In this document: piece after piece, positions 44,539 to 53,563 of the stretch
Layout of the letters: every line of letters starts with the position of its first letter
Position numbering within the stretch: position 1 is the first letter of the stretch
NCBI GenBank assembly: GCA_016715245.1
Contig: JADKAS010000001.1
Coordinates: 62,001 to 126,000, forward strand
Source: Saprospiraceae bacterium
Lineage (GTDB): Bacteria; Bacteroidota; Bacteroidia; Chitinophagales; Saprospiraceae
Direction: 5' to 3'
DNA length: 64,000 nt
Made by a program: the position numbers and the translations under genes
Notes under the pieces: model-generated
The model's input: only the letters and a program-made list of their open reading frames with translations
Database searches by the model: none
What the model was told of the DNA's origin: nothing

Positions 44539-45390
44539 ATGGAATCAGATACAATAACAAAGCATCCCCATACAAAAACAGCTCCATCTTGGAACGGAGG
44601 TTCAGAGCCTTTTAAGGCCAGTTATGGAAAATTGATGATGTGGTACTTTTTACTGTCAGATGCGTTCACCTTTTCAGGCTTCTTAATTGCCTATGGAGCA
44701 TTGCGTTTCAGTATGCCATCCTGGCCCGTTCCTGATTTTGTTTTTAGTACATTCCCTGGTGGTTTTCACCATAAACCACTTTTGTTTGTTACCTTGATGA
44801 CATTCATTTTATTGGCATCGTCTTTTACAATGGTGCGTGCCGTTCAGGAAGGTCACAGAGAAAACAGGATGGGAGTGGTCAAATGGATGATCTGGACCAT
44901 CATAGGAGGAGCTGCGTTTCTAGGATGTCAGGCATGGGAGTGGAATACATTGATGGGTAAAGAACATATGACCATCAGGGTAAATCCTTTTGGCAAACAT
45001 ATGGTTGCGGGTACTTACGTGGAAGGTGACGGTCACGAAATAAAGGAAGGAACTTCATTTAAAGCCGGAGCGTCCTATATGATTCATAAACATGATGGAG
45101 AATGGAAACCACTGAAATTTAAAGTTGATGAAGGTCCCGAAGCCGGGAAAGTGAAAGAGCAGTCTTTCGGTCCTAAAGCTTTTGGTGCCCTGTTTTTCTT
45201 TATTACGGGATTTCACGGATTTCACGTTCTTACCGGTGTAATCTTTTTATTGATTATTTGTGTAAACTCATTCACAGGATTATATTCGGCCAGAAAAAAT
45301 GGATACGAAATGGTTGAAAAAATCGGATTGTATTGGCACTTTGTGGACTTGGTATGGGTATTTGTTTTCCTTTTATTTTATCTTCTATAA
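44539..45390 (+). CDS. Cytochrome c oxidase subunit III, long form
   Basis: A 283-residue subunit III with helices at about 35-55, 80-100, 120-140, 222-245 and 260-283. The end YWHFVDLVWVFVFLLFYLL is the classic subunit III terminus, and FFFITGFHGFHVLTGVIFLL contains the conserved His. Between helices 3 and 4 lies an insert of about 75 residues (from TLMGKEHMTIRVNPFGKH to EQSFGPKAF), rich in charged and glycine residues and predicted to be outside the membrane. It follows the short subunit III gene. It supports subunit I and the proton path. Confidence 0.9.
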   Translation: MESDTITKHPHTKTAPSWNGGSEPFKASYGKLMMWYFLLSDAFTFSGFLIAYGALRFSMPSWPVPDFVFSTFPGGFHHKPLLFVTLMTFILLASSFTMVRAVQEGHRENRMGVVKWMIWTIIGGAAFLGCQAWEWNTLMGKEHMTIRVNPFGKHMVAGTYVEGDGHEIKEGTSFKAGASYMIHKHDGEWKPLKFKVDEGPEAGKVKEQSFGPKAFGALFFFITGFHGFHVLTGVIFLLIICVNSFTGLYSARKNGYEMVEKIGLYWHFVDLVWVFVFLLFYLL

Positions 45391-45408
45391 TAAAAATCTG
45401 ATTAAGAA

Positions 45409-45816
45409 ATGGGACATTTAAGTTATGAAAGTTCAAAAAAAATAGCAACCAAAACTATCAGCATTCTTGCCTTCATTACCATTTTTGAGGTATTGTTTGC
45501 ATTATTAGGCAAAGGTTACCTAATAGAAGGGTTTCATATTTCAGGATGGATCACAGGTTTTATGATGGTTGTTTTGAGTCTCGTAAAGGCATATTTAATT
45601 GTGTACGAATTTATGCACATGAAATACGAAGTACCGGGTTTGGTTAAAACTGTTTTGTTGCCGACCTTACTTTTAGTTTGGGCAATTATTGCATTTTTAG
45701 CTGAAGGAAAAACTTGGTTTAATTATCGGGAAAGGGTAAAAAATCCTACCGTTGAAGAGGTTAAAACCCCTGTGCAACAAGGGTTAATATATCAGTCATT
45801 GGGACAGAAATTGTAA
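45409..45816 (+). CDS. Cytochrome c oxidase subunit IV (COX4_pro type)
   Basis: A 135-residue small membrane subunit with three helices: SILAFITIFEVLFALLG, ITGFMMVVLSLVKAYLIVYE and TVLLPTLLLVWAIIAFLAEG. The sequence FMHMKYEVPGL after helix 2 is typical of this subunit. It closes the act-cox operon and is followed at once by a strong terminator. It probably stabilises the oxidase; it has no redox centre. Confidence 0.88.
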   Translation: MGHLSYESSKKIATKTISILAFITIFEVLFALLGKGYLIEGFHISGWITGFMMVVLSLVKAYLIVYEFMHMKYEVPGLVKTVLLPTLLLVWAIIAFLAEGKTWFNYRERVKNPTVEEVKTPVQQGLIYQSLGQKL

Positions 45817-45819
45817 AAT

Positions 45820-45847
45820 AAAAAGGCGGAAATTTTCCGCCTTTTTA
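45820..45847 (+). terminator. Terminator of the act-cox operon
   Basis: Stem AAAAAGGCGGAAA / TTTCCGCCTTTTT with almost no loop beyond the central Ts, followed by ATTTTG. It lies three bases after the subunit IV stop. Confidence 0.88.
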
Positions 45848-45925
45848 TTTTGCACACAGCAAAAAAAATGTTTATAATAGGAAACCATTTTCTTATACAG
45901 TTGTTTCGAAGTTGACACTTATAAT

Positions 45926-46402
45926 ATGCGTAAACTTATATCCTGGATAGCAGTTGGTATCCTTTTAATTTTTGTTCCTTTAGGGTCATGGTTCTATCTG
46001 AAACAGGGACTTGATTATCGGAAAAATGCTTTGGAAGAATTAAAACCTAAGGATAATCTGGATTCTATTCCGGATTCTCTTAATGTGTTTAAATACAAAA
46101 CTACATTGTTGGTATTAAAAGAAAATGAAAAAATTCTCAATTCGTGTGATCTTATCTATGACCAATTTAAAGATGCTTTTACTTTTCAGATAGTTGGCAA
46201 CATTAATAAACCTTACGCAATTCCTTTTTCTCATAAAATACTTTCATCTCTAAAAGGAGGAAATGCAAGTTTTGCGATTATTGATACATCTTTACAGATC
46301 AGGAATCTATATTCAACTGAAACAAAAGACCTGAAAAAAATGGTTGAACATCTGGCAATTGTAATTCCGAGAATTAAAGAAAAAGATATTAAAACAAAAT
46401 GA
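45926..46402 (+). CDS. Small membrane-anchored protein, SCO-like by position
   Basis: A 158-residue protein with one N-terminal helix (ISWIAVGILLIFVPLGSWFYL) and a soluble domain of about 125 residues that would lie in the periplasm. I do not recognise a family motif. The place in the operon, after oxidase subunits and before a DUF420 gene, is where SCO-type copper chaperones are often found, and the pattern of strands and helices (ASFAIIDTSLQIRNLYST) could suit a thioredoxin fold. The CxxxC copper motif is missing; there is a single Cys in ILNSCDL. It overlaps the next gene by four bases. Function as an oxidase assembly factor is only an inference. Confidence 0.6.
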   Translation: MRKLISWIAVGILLIFVPLGSWFYLKQGLDYRKNALEELKPKDNLDSIPDSLNVFKYKTTLLVLKENEKILNSCDLIYDQFKDAFTFQIVGNINKPYAIPFSHKILSSLKGGNASFAIIDTSLQIRNLYSTETKDLKKMVEHLAIVIPRIKEKDIKTK

Positions 46403-46932
46403 CGTATCCATCTCAAAATAATGGCCTTTATAAAAAGCTAATCATAATCAGTTATGTATTTTCTGTCGCTGTTTTTATTCTGGTAGGTTTGATGAGACAG
46501 GTAAAAATTAATCTTGGGTTTGATTTTTCTTTTCTTCCTCCATATCATGCTGTGTTCAATACCTTGGTATCCGTTTTTTTAATATTGGCTTTTATCTATA
46601 TAAAAAAAGGGGATTATATAATGCATAAAAGGATGATATTCGGTGCCTTGGTGTTCAGTGCCCTTTTTTTACTTTGTTATGTTTTGTACCACTTTACAAC
46701 ACAGGAAACAACGTATTGCGGCGAGTATACAACTCTCTATTTTTTTCTTTTAATCTCACATATTATTCTGGCAGGTTTGTCACTTCCCTTTATCCTCATT
46801 ACTTTTTCTCGTGGCATCACATATCACATTGCTTTACATAAAAAAATGGCAAGGTGGGTTTTTCCTATCTGGCTATATGTTGCGGTGACTGGTCCTTTGT
46901 GTTATTTAATGCTGAAGCCTTGTTATGGCTGA
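46399..46932 (+). CDS. DUF420 membrane protein, oxidase assembly type
   Basis: A 177-residue inner-membrane protein with five or six helices, of the DUF420 family. Typical parts are FSFLPPYHAVFNTLVSVFL, KKGDYIMHKRMIFGA and ALHKKMARWVFPIWLYVAVTG, with conserved histidines in or near membrane segments. In Bacillus a DUF420 protein (CtaM) is needed for caa3/aa3 oxidase maturation, which suits this location. The ATG overlaps the previous stop (ATGA), so the two are translationally coupled. Confidence 0.82.
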   Translation: MTYPSQNNGLYKKLIIISYVFSVAVFILVGLMRQVKINLGFDFSFLPPYHAVFNTLVSVFLILAFIYIKKGDYIMHKRMIFGALVFSALFLLCYVLYHFTTQETTYCGEYTTLYFFLLISHIILAGLSLPFILITFSRGITYHIALHKKMARWVFPIWLYVAVTGPLCYLMLKPCYG

Positions 46933-47063
46933 TTTTTAAATTTTAATTATTTTCATTACAATCAAGGTATTTATTTTTTATTTAGTTTGAATTTTGACAT
47001 CTTTGCATTTCGTTTTTGCCATGTATCTTTCTATAGTTTCTTATTTGACATTAATCATATTTT

Positions 47064-47321
47064 ATGACGCGATTTCCATATGTTAGGGTATTGAGTATCT
47101 TGTTACTGGTTTGTTTTTATTTTTGTTTTCCGGCAGATATGTTTGGCCAATGTCCCATGTGTAAAATGTCTGCTGAATCCAATTTGAAGGATGGTGGTAC
47201 CATGGGGAAAGGATTGAATATGGGAATTTTATTTCTTTTGTCATTACCTTATCTAATTGTTGGAACGTTAGGGTATTTATGGTACCGTAACAAAAAAAAT
47301 TATGACGAAAGTACAGAATAG
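47064..47321 (+). CDS. Small membrane protein with CPMCK motif
   Basis: An 85-residue protein: N-terminal hydrophobic segment or signal (VLSILLLVCFYFCFPADMFG), a short loop with CPMCKMSAESNLKDGG, and a C-terminal helix (GILFLLSLPYLIVGTLGYLW). The CxxC loop would lie in the periplasm and could bind copper or another metal or form a disulfide. Such small proteins are found near oxidase genes in Bacteroidota, but I know no assigned function. Twelve bases before the polyprenyl synthase gene. Confidence 0.72.
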   Translation: MTRFPYVRVLSILLLVCFYFCFPADMFGQCPMCKMSAESNLKDGGTMGKGLNMGILFLLSLPYLIVGTLGYLWYRNKKNYDESTE

Positions 47322-47332
47322 GTTAAATTGAT

Positions 47333-48310
47333 ATGAATTACCTTCAACCTTATATTGTATCCTTTAAAAACTATTTGGAAAGCAGCCTTATTGGAAATAG
47401 TCCGTCCACATTATATGAACCCGCAGATTATATATTAAGTCTGGGTGGTAAAAGAATCAGACCGATTTTGGTTCTTTTGGGTACACATTTGTATGAAGAA
47501 TCATTTGAAAAAGCCCTCGATGCTGCCTTTGCCATAGAAGTTTTTCATAATTTTACACTTGTCCACGATGATATTATGGATCAGGCTGAATTAAGAAGGG
47601 GACAACTCACTGTTCATAAAAAATATTCAACGAATCAAGCTATTCTCACCGGTGATGTTATGCTAATCCATTCGTATGAAAAATTACTTGGATATTCTCC
47701 GGTTTTGTCACACATGCTAGTTTCCGTTTTTTCAAAAATGGCTGAAGAATTATGCAAAGGGCAACAAATGGATATGGATTTTGAAACCCGTGAGAATGTC
47801 TCAATCGGAGATTACATTAAAATGATTGAATTAAAAACAGCTGTATTACTTGGGGCTGCTTTAAAAATAGGCGCTCTGATCGGAAATGCTGCCGATTCGG
47901 ATGCCGAACACCTTTATCAGTTCGGAATTAATTTTGGTATTGCTTTTCAGTTGCAGGATGATGTTTTGGATGTTTTTGGTGCGAGTGCTCATGTTGGAAA
48001 AACCATCGGAGGTGATATTATTCAAAATAAAAAAACGTATCTATTTCTCAAATCTCTTGAACTGGCAAGCGATGAACAAAAATCCAACCTGGTTAGGCTT
48101 TATTCCGGTCATTCAAATATGTCTGAAACGGATAAAGTAGAATGGGTCACAAAAACTTTTACTTCACTTCTGGTAAAAGAATATGCGCAACAGGTTATGG
48201 AGGCATACAGAGATCTGGCGATATCTCATCTACATTCATGCTCCATTGATGTGGGGAAAAAAGAATTGCTGATCAGCCTGGTTAATGATTTTTTAAACAG
48301 AGAGTCATAA
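47333..48310 (+). CDS. Polyprenyl diphosphate synthase
   Basis: A 325-residue trans-isoprenyl diphosphate synthase, cytoplasmic. First aspartate-rich motif HDDIMD (Asp79, Asp80, Asp83) and second QLQDDVLDVFG (Asp209, Asp210, Asp213), GGKRIRP for pyrophosphate binding and the KTA motif in ELKTAVLLGAALKIG. Likely makes the C30-C40 side chain of menaquinone; chain length cannot be fixed from the motif, though the residues before the first motif (VFHNFTLV) are small enough for long products. Position beside the respiratory genes fits quinone synthesis. Similar to IspB/HepT. Confidence 0.88.
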   Translation: MNYLQPYIVSFKNYLESSLIGNSPSTLYEPADYILSLGGKRIRPILVLLGTHLYEESFEKALDAAFAIEVFHNFTLVHDDIMDQAELRRGQLTVHKKYSTNQAILTGDVMLIHSYEKLLGYSPVLSHMLVSVFSKMAEELCKGQQMDMDFETRENVSIGDYIKMIELKTAVLLGAALKIGALIGNAADSDAEHLYQFGINFGIAFQLQDDVLDVFGASAHVGKTIGGDIIQNKKTYLFLKSLELASDEQKSNLVRLYSGHSNMSETDKVEWVTKTFTSLLVKEYAQQVMEAYRDLAISHLHSCSIDVGKKELLISLVNDFLNRES

Positions 48311-48331
48311 TTTACACCCATTTGGAAGGGG

Positions 48332-50815
48332 TCAGACCTTTTGCCAATTTTTTAGATAAAGATAATCGACAAAAAATAAAAACCTTATAGAAAAACTATT
48401 ATTCTGAGGATGATTTAAGACATCGCCAAGGTTGTTGAAGTAATCCACTTCTTCCTTTAAACTACTGGAAAATATCTGGTTTTTCCACACAAAAACCATA
48501 TCACTTCCAGGTAAAAACCTCCAGTTTAGTTGCAGGTCAATATTGAATATGTTGACATTTCTGTCAAAAATATATTTTTCGTTTCCATCTTTTCCATCAA
48601 AATTAATTTTTTTCAAACCTCCATTTTCATTTAATATGCCAAAATGTTGATACTGAACGTTATCGTAGTAATGGCGAATGCGGGTATTCATACCAATGTT
48701 ATTGGTGAAAATCCATCTGATAGTAAAAGTATTTTCCACAATAAATCTGTTTCTAACCCCGATCAGAACTTCACTTGAATTAATTTCTAAAGGTACATCC
48801 GTAATCAGGTTTTTATTAACATAGCCCGGCTCAAAAAGAATATGTGTAAATAAAATGTCAGGAAAGATAGAAAATTTATCGCTTAGGCGAAATCTTGGCG
48901 CAATTCTATAACTCAAGTTTTGCCTGTTTTCTTTTGTGTAGGTAACGGCGTTAAAATTGATGTCCAGCGCAATGGGTTTGCGATAATCTGAAGAAAAAAA
49001 GGCTCCGTACCGATAGTAGGTTGGTGAGGCTACATATTTAGTGAATCCCGGAGTTCTGGGTTCAAAATAATCTCTTTCTTCATAAGGGGAATAGTATGCC
49101 GATCCTCCTACAGCATTTCTGCTTTTCCATAAATAAAACGTTTTGACGCCGAATGAACTTGTTGAAAAACTTTTTGGTTGGTATAAACTTCGATAGTTTG
49201 CAGAAAAAACATATTCCCATTTTTGAAGTTTACTATTTTTGGGTTTAAATTCCTGCCGCGTAATATCAATAGAATAATACTGCTTGTTGGCACTAAATAA
49301 AAATCCCATATCATTCGGATCGAATTGTACTGATTCAATTCCGTGTTTTACATCATAAAGCCACTTTCCACTTGTTTTTCCGGCAGATATATTATAAGAA
49401 TATCCCGCATTATTTCCTGCATCTGATATTTTTTGCGTGAGTGCAATATCACCACCTAAATGATACGTTTGTTTTTTATTTTTTGCATCAAAATTTACTC
49501 CCGTAGCATTGGCATCATAAAACTGTCCTTCCCTCCATACATTGGTGTTGATAAGTCTGACAAAAGAATTATTTATAAGATTTCGGTCGATAACCACGGC
49601 GTTAAAGTTAGTCAGAGGATTTGTGAGGACATTTCTGATACCCCCATTTTCATTTTCTATTTCAGCATAGGTTCTGCCAACAATTGCATTGAAAAACCCC
49701 AGACCTGTGCCTGAATTTGTTCGCCCTGTTATTTTGGACGCATTAAATAGTTGTGCCACATCAGGATTAGAAACGATTTTTTCACCGGCACGTAATTCGG
49801 AGTTTATTTTGTTGTACTGAAAGGGTCTGCCTCCGATTCGCCTTGAATAAAATAAGTTACCTTTATTAAACAACTCGGTTCCTTCCGTAAAAAACTGCCT
49901 GTTTTCTTCAAAAAACACTTCGAAAGGGGAAAGATTTAAAACTTGTTTATCTGAAATAACCTGCCCAAAATCAGGTATAACGGTCATATCCAGAGTAAAG
50001 GCATCATTTATACCGTATTTAATGTCCAGGCCCGCATTGTATGCTGTATTTGATTCACTGATGTTATTAGTTTTGTCACTGAAATGGTCGATGTACCCTG
50101 AAAGATAAGGGGAAAAACTTAACCTTACCGGTGTTTTTATATTTTCCAGATTGGCTAAGCTGCCGCTTTGTTGCACCCATCCTTTAATCAACGGATCTAC
50201 AGGACTCCAATATGATTTTTCTCTGAATCTCCTGATCTCTCTTATAAATTGTAACCCCCAATTTTGTTTGTCTTCATTTTTAAATCTCAATGAAGAAAGT
50301 GGGATTTTTATTTCTACGGTCCAATTGTTGTGATTGATTTTAATGTCACTTTCCCAAATGGTGTTCCATTTTATATCTTCTTTATTGTCTGTAATGACAG
50401 CATCAATCTGCACCCCGGAAGAAGTAATCTGAAAAAGGAAACCATGTAAACCGCTGTTATAAGGGTCAAAAAAAACTGAAAAATTGTCAGCATTAGCCAA
50501 TTGATCCCTAATAGATAATTCTTTCAGAATTTTGTCTGGTTCAGCGTCGTATAAAATCGCACCGATATAAATAGCATTATCATCATAAAGTACATGAATG
50601 TCATTTTGAAAAGTTGCAGGTTTACCGGCAATGGGTTCAAACTGAATAAATTCGCTGGTTTTACCTATATTTTTCCAACCTTCTTCTGATAATATACCAT
50701 CTATTTTTATGGAATGACTATTGCGTTTTGCAGAAATGATTTTTTTATCAATTTCATTTCCATAACCGAAAAAGCCACAAAAAAGTACACAGATTGTTGA
50801 TAATATATATCGCAC
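48332..50815 (-). CDS. DUF5916 outer-membrane protein with CBM9-like domain
   Basis: An 827-residue exported protein. Signal peptide residues 1-19 (MRYILSTICVLFCGFFGYG) from a GTG start at 50815. Residues ~30-190 are a CBM9-like carbohydrate-binding module (IKIDGILSEEGWKNIGKTSE, VLYDDNAIYIGAILYD). The remaining ~600 residues are the DUF5916 part, with FSPFEVFFEENRQFFTEGTE, YSRRIGGRPFQYNK and many amphipathic strands ending in FSIRFLFFVDYLY, so a beta-barrel in the outer membrane is likely. Function unknown; related proteins are scattered through Bacteroidota. It is convergent with the polyprenyl synthase gene. Confidence 0.85.
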   Translation of the reverse strand: MRYILSTICVLFCGFFGYGNEIDKKIISAKRNSHSIKIDGILSEEGWKNIGKTSEFIQFEPIAGKPATFQNDIHVLYDDNAIYIGAILYDAEPDKILKELSIRDQLANADNFSVFFDPYNSGLHGFLFQITSSGVQIDAVITDNKEDIKWNTIWESDIKINHNNWTVEIKIPLSSLRFKNEDKQNWGLQFIREIRRFREKSYWSPVDPLIKGWVQQSGSLANLENIKTPVRLSFSPYLSGYIDHFSDKTNNISESNTAYNAGLDIKYGINDAFTLDMTVIPDFGQVISDKQVLNLSPFEVFFEENRQFFTEGTELFNKGNLFYSRRIGGRPFQYNKINSELRAGEKIVSNPDVAQLFNASKITGRTNSGTGLGFFNAIVGRTYAEIENENGGIRNVLTNPLTNFNAVVIDRNLINNSFVRLINTNVWREGQFYDANATGVNFDAKNKKQTYHLGGDIALTQKISDAGNNAGYSYNISAGKTSGKWLYDVKHGIESVQFDPNDMGFLFSANKQYYSIDITRQEFKPKNSKLQKWEYVFSANYRSLYQPKSFSTSSFGVKTFYLWKSRNAVGGSAYYSPYEERDYFEPRTPGFTKYVASPTYYRYGAFFSSDYRKPIALDINFNAVTYTKENRQNLSYRIAPRFRLSDKFSIFPDILFTHILFEPGYVNKNLITDVPLEINSSEVLIGVRNRFIVENTFTIRWIFTNNIGMNTRIRHYYDNVQYQHFGILNENGGLKKINFDGKDGNEKYIFDRNVNIFNIDLQLNWRFLPGSDMVFVWKNQIFSSSLKEEVDYFNNLGDVLNHPQNNSFSIRFLFFVDYLYLKNWQKV

Positions 50816-50907
50816 AAAATTATATTTGAAAATTAATCCTAAATGTACAGGTTTATTGAATTAAATAAGGATTATCTTGTGGTTTATTAAGAGGACTTTA
50901 ACAGATT

Positions 50908-52131
50908 TTGTGCCATATGAGTGAAAATTGGAAAGTAGGTAAAGAAGAAAAAAAAGGAATCCGCAAAGAGATAGAACATTGTATTCTCATAGCGGTTATT
51001 GATGAAAAACATACCGAAAATCAAGTATTGGAGTATTTGGAAGAATTGCGTTTTCTTGCTGAAACAGCAGGCGCTGTTGCCGATAAATTATTTACACAAA
51101 AGCTGGATCATCCTAATGTAAAAACATACGTGGGGTCAGGTAAACTCGACGAAATAAAAGATTATATCGAGTCGCATGAAGAAATCTCACTTGCCATATT
51201 TGATGATGATCTTACGGGTAAACAAACCAGCTTTCTGGAAGAATATTTAAAAGTCAAAATTGTGGACAGGTCTTCTCTGATCCTGGATATATTTGCAGAA
51301 AGAGCACAAACTGCACAAGCTAAATCTCAGGTTGAACTTGCCCAAATGCAATATTTACTGCCGCGCTTAAGAGGGTTATGGACGCACCTCGAGCGACAAA
51401 GGGGGGGAATCGGTATGAGAGGTCCGGGTGAAATGGAAATTGAAACTGACCGACGTATTGTACGGGATAAAATTGCTATGCTTAAAAAGAAACTTGAAAA
51501 AATTGATCAGCAATCTCAAACGCAGAGGAAAAACAGGGGAGAACTCATACGCGTTGCATTGGTAGGATATACCAACGTCGGAAAATCTACCCTTATGAAT
51601 GTATTAAGTAAATCGGAAGTTTTTGCAGAAAATAAACTTTTTGCAACTCTGGATACTACCGTAAGAAAAGTGGTATGGGAATCGACTCCTTTTTTATTGT
51701 CTGATACAGTTGGGTTTATCAGAAAATTGCCACATCATCTTGTAGAAAGTTTTAAATCTACGCTGGATGAAGTGCGGGAAAGTGATATTCTGGTGCATGT
51801 TGTCGATCTTTCTCATCCGCAACACGAAGACCAGATACATACAGTCCAAAATACGTTAAAGGATATGGAGGCCGCCGACAAAACTACACTGATGGTGTTA
51901 AATAAGCTGGACAGATACAGGGAATTAAATTTTGATTCCTATCTTGAAAAAGACGTTAAGGAGGAAATTGAAGTCGGAATTAAAGAAAATTATCAAAACC
52001 AATTTGGACATGAGGTTCTGCTCCTGTCTGCTCAAACTAAAGAAAATCTGGATGACCTGCGTGAAATATTATATAAAATGATATTGGAAGAGTATGAAAA
52101 AAGATTTCCTTTTCAAACCCAATCCTGGTAA
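50908..52131 (+). CDS. hflX: Ribosome-associated GTPase HflX
   Basis: A 407-residue GTPase that binds the 50S subunit and splits stalled ribosomes under stress. N-terminal HflX domain (VKTYVGSGKLDEIKDYIES, DLTGKQTSFLEEYLKVKIVD), the conserved RLRGLWTHLERQRGGIGMRG with GPGE, then the G domain: G1 GYTNVGKS (residues 220-227), DTVGFIRKLPHHLVESFKST (G3) and NKLD (G4). The C-terminus is short, as in many Bacteroidota. It ends one base before the pdhA stop on the other strand. Confidence 0.95.
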   Translation: MCHMSENWKVGKEEKKGIRKEIEHCILIAVIDEKHTENQVLEYLEELRFLAETAGAVADKLFTQKLDHPNVKTYVGSGKLDEIKDYIESHEEISLAIFDDDLTGKQTSFLEEYLKVKIVDRSSLILDIFAERAQTAQAKSQVELAQMQYLLPRLRGLWTHLERQRGGIGMRGPGEMEIETDRRIVRDKIAMLKKKLEKIDQQSQTQRKNRGELIRVALVGYTNVGKSTLMNVLSKSEVFAENKLFATLDTTVRKVVWESTPFLLSDTVGFIRKLPHHLVESFKSTLDEVRESDILVHVVDLSHPQHEDQIHTVQNTLKDMEAADKTTLMVLNKLDRYRELNFDSYLEKDVKEEIEVGIKENYQNQFGHEVLLLSAQTKENLDDLREILYKMILEEYEKRFPFQTQSW

Positions 52132-53171
52132 TTATGTGAGAAAGGGATAATCTTTCTGTGTGTAATTATCATCGTATAATTCGGAAGGAAGCGGGTAGGA
52201 TGATTTTTCAGCAAAATCCATAGAATCTTCCACTTCCTGATCAATTCTGGTCTTTATGGCATCAATTTCTTTTTGCGTTGCAATCCTTCTTTTATTATTT
52301 TGTCTTCTGTAACAAATACAGGATCTTTACTTTTGTATTCCTCAAGTTCCTCTTTGGTTCTGTACTTGGCGGGGTCAGAAACAGAATGACCTCTGTAGCG
52401 GTAGGTTTTGATTTCCAGATAATAAGGACCTTCGCCACTTCGTATGTGTTTAGCTGCTCTTTCAAATGCTTCATGCACGGATTCAGGATTCATTCCATCG
52501 ACAGATTCACTCGGCATCTCGTAGGAAAGCGCCTGTTTATGCATTTCAGTGACATTGCTTGTTCTTTCGACCGAGGTACCCATGGCATATTTATTATTTT
52601 CACAAATATACAATACAGGTAGTTTCCATGTCATTGCCATATTAAACGCCTCGTGTAAGGCACCTTGTCTTGCTGCACCATCACCAAACATGGTCACACA
52701 TAGATTGTCGCTTCCTCTGTATTTTTCTGCAAAAGCTATTCCTGTTCCTATTGGAATCTGAGCCCCAACGATACCATTTCCACCAAAATAATTTAATGGT
52801 GCCGAAAAAAAGTGCATGCTTCCCCCCTTACCTTTTACACAACCCGTAGACTTTCCGTACAATTCTGCCATACATTCATTTGAAGTAAGTCCGCGGGCCA
52901 ATGCAATACCGTGTTGTCTATAAGCAGTGACTACTTTGTCTTCTTTTCTGATACCTGTCACCAAAGCTGCAGCAATGGCTTCCTGGCCTATATAAACATG
53001 GCAAAAACCTCTTATTTTTTGTTGTGAATAGGCATACAATGTCCTTTCTTCAAATCTTCTAACCCTGTACATGGTTTCAAACCATGTCATATAGGTGGTT
53101 TTGTCGTAAGCGACAGTTTTTGAAGTTTTGGCGGAACCTGCTTTTTTACTTTTTTCTAAAACGGCTGACAT
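52132..53171 (-). CDS. pdhA: Pyruvate dehydrogenase E1 component alpha, frameshifted near its end
   Basis: Alpha subunit of the thiamine-diphosphate E1 enzyme that decarboxylates pyruvate and acetylates the E2 lipoyl group. ThDP/Mg2+ motif MFGDGAARQGALHEAFNMA; other marks are YRVRRFEERTLYAYSQQKIR, YIGQEAIAAAL, GKGGSMHFFS, ENNKYAMGTSVERTS and the phosphorylation-loop-like YRYRGHSVSDPAKYRTKEE. The uninterrupted frame ends at 52254 with an odd GLQRKKKLMP tail. Adding one base near 52270-52290 restores QKEIDAIKTRIDQEVEDSMDFAEKS and DNYTQKDYPFLT, the usual C-terminus, with a stop at 52132, about 346 residues. Promoter at 53210. The beta subunit is not adjacent. Confidence 0.88.
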
Positions 53172-53209
53172 AAACTATATTTTCTGAATGGAAATTTTAA
53201 TTAAAACGA

Positions 53210-53239
53210 CAAAAGTACCACTTTGTTCGAATGTGACAA
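53210..53239 (-). promoter_or_regulatory. pdhA promoter
   Basis: On the minus strand: TTG at 53239-53237, a 19-base spacer, and TACTTTTG at 53217-53210. This is a full match to the Bacteroidota TTG-N17-23-TAnnTTTG form, 39 bases before the pdhA ATG. Confidence 0.75.
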
Positions 53240-53527
53240 AATTTTGTAATGAATCACTTTGTGACATTTGTTAATACAACTTTGTGAAGGTGTTATTTTT
53301 AACAAAAAAACTAAGATTGCGATATGTTTTATTCAATTAAATTAATGAGATGACCATCAAAATAAGAACACGTAATAATGCATTGCTTGGTGAAATTTAT
53401 ATGGCTGTTTTAGGTGCCTGAATCAATTTTTACCATTAGGATTAAATAGTTGTAGTTTTTTAAAAGGGGTTTTTAAAAATCTGATACAATTCTTTTTTAA
53501 AGCGTATAATAATCTGCGATTATTTTC

Positions 53528-53535
53528 TACCTTTG
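53528..53535 (+). promoter_or_regulatory. -7 element for pyrG
   Basis: TACCTTTG (TAnnTTTG), 28 bases before the pyrG ATG; no TTG at the ideal distance. Confidence 0.55.
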
Positions 53536-53563
53536 TATCCCGTATTGAATAAATTGACTTATC

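Larger units (their letters stand above)
53172..53563. other. Divergent pdhA-pyrG intergenic region
   Basis: 392 bases without a gene. The pdhA promoter lies at 53210-53239 and a -7 element for pyrG at 53528-53535. Between them the DNA is AT-rich, and I see no hairpin, RNA gene or small frame worth naming. Confidence 0.5.
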
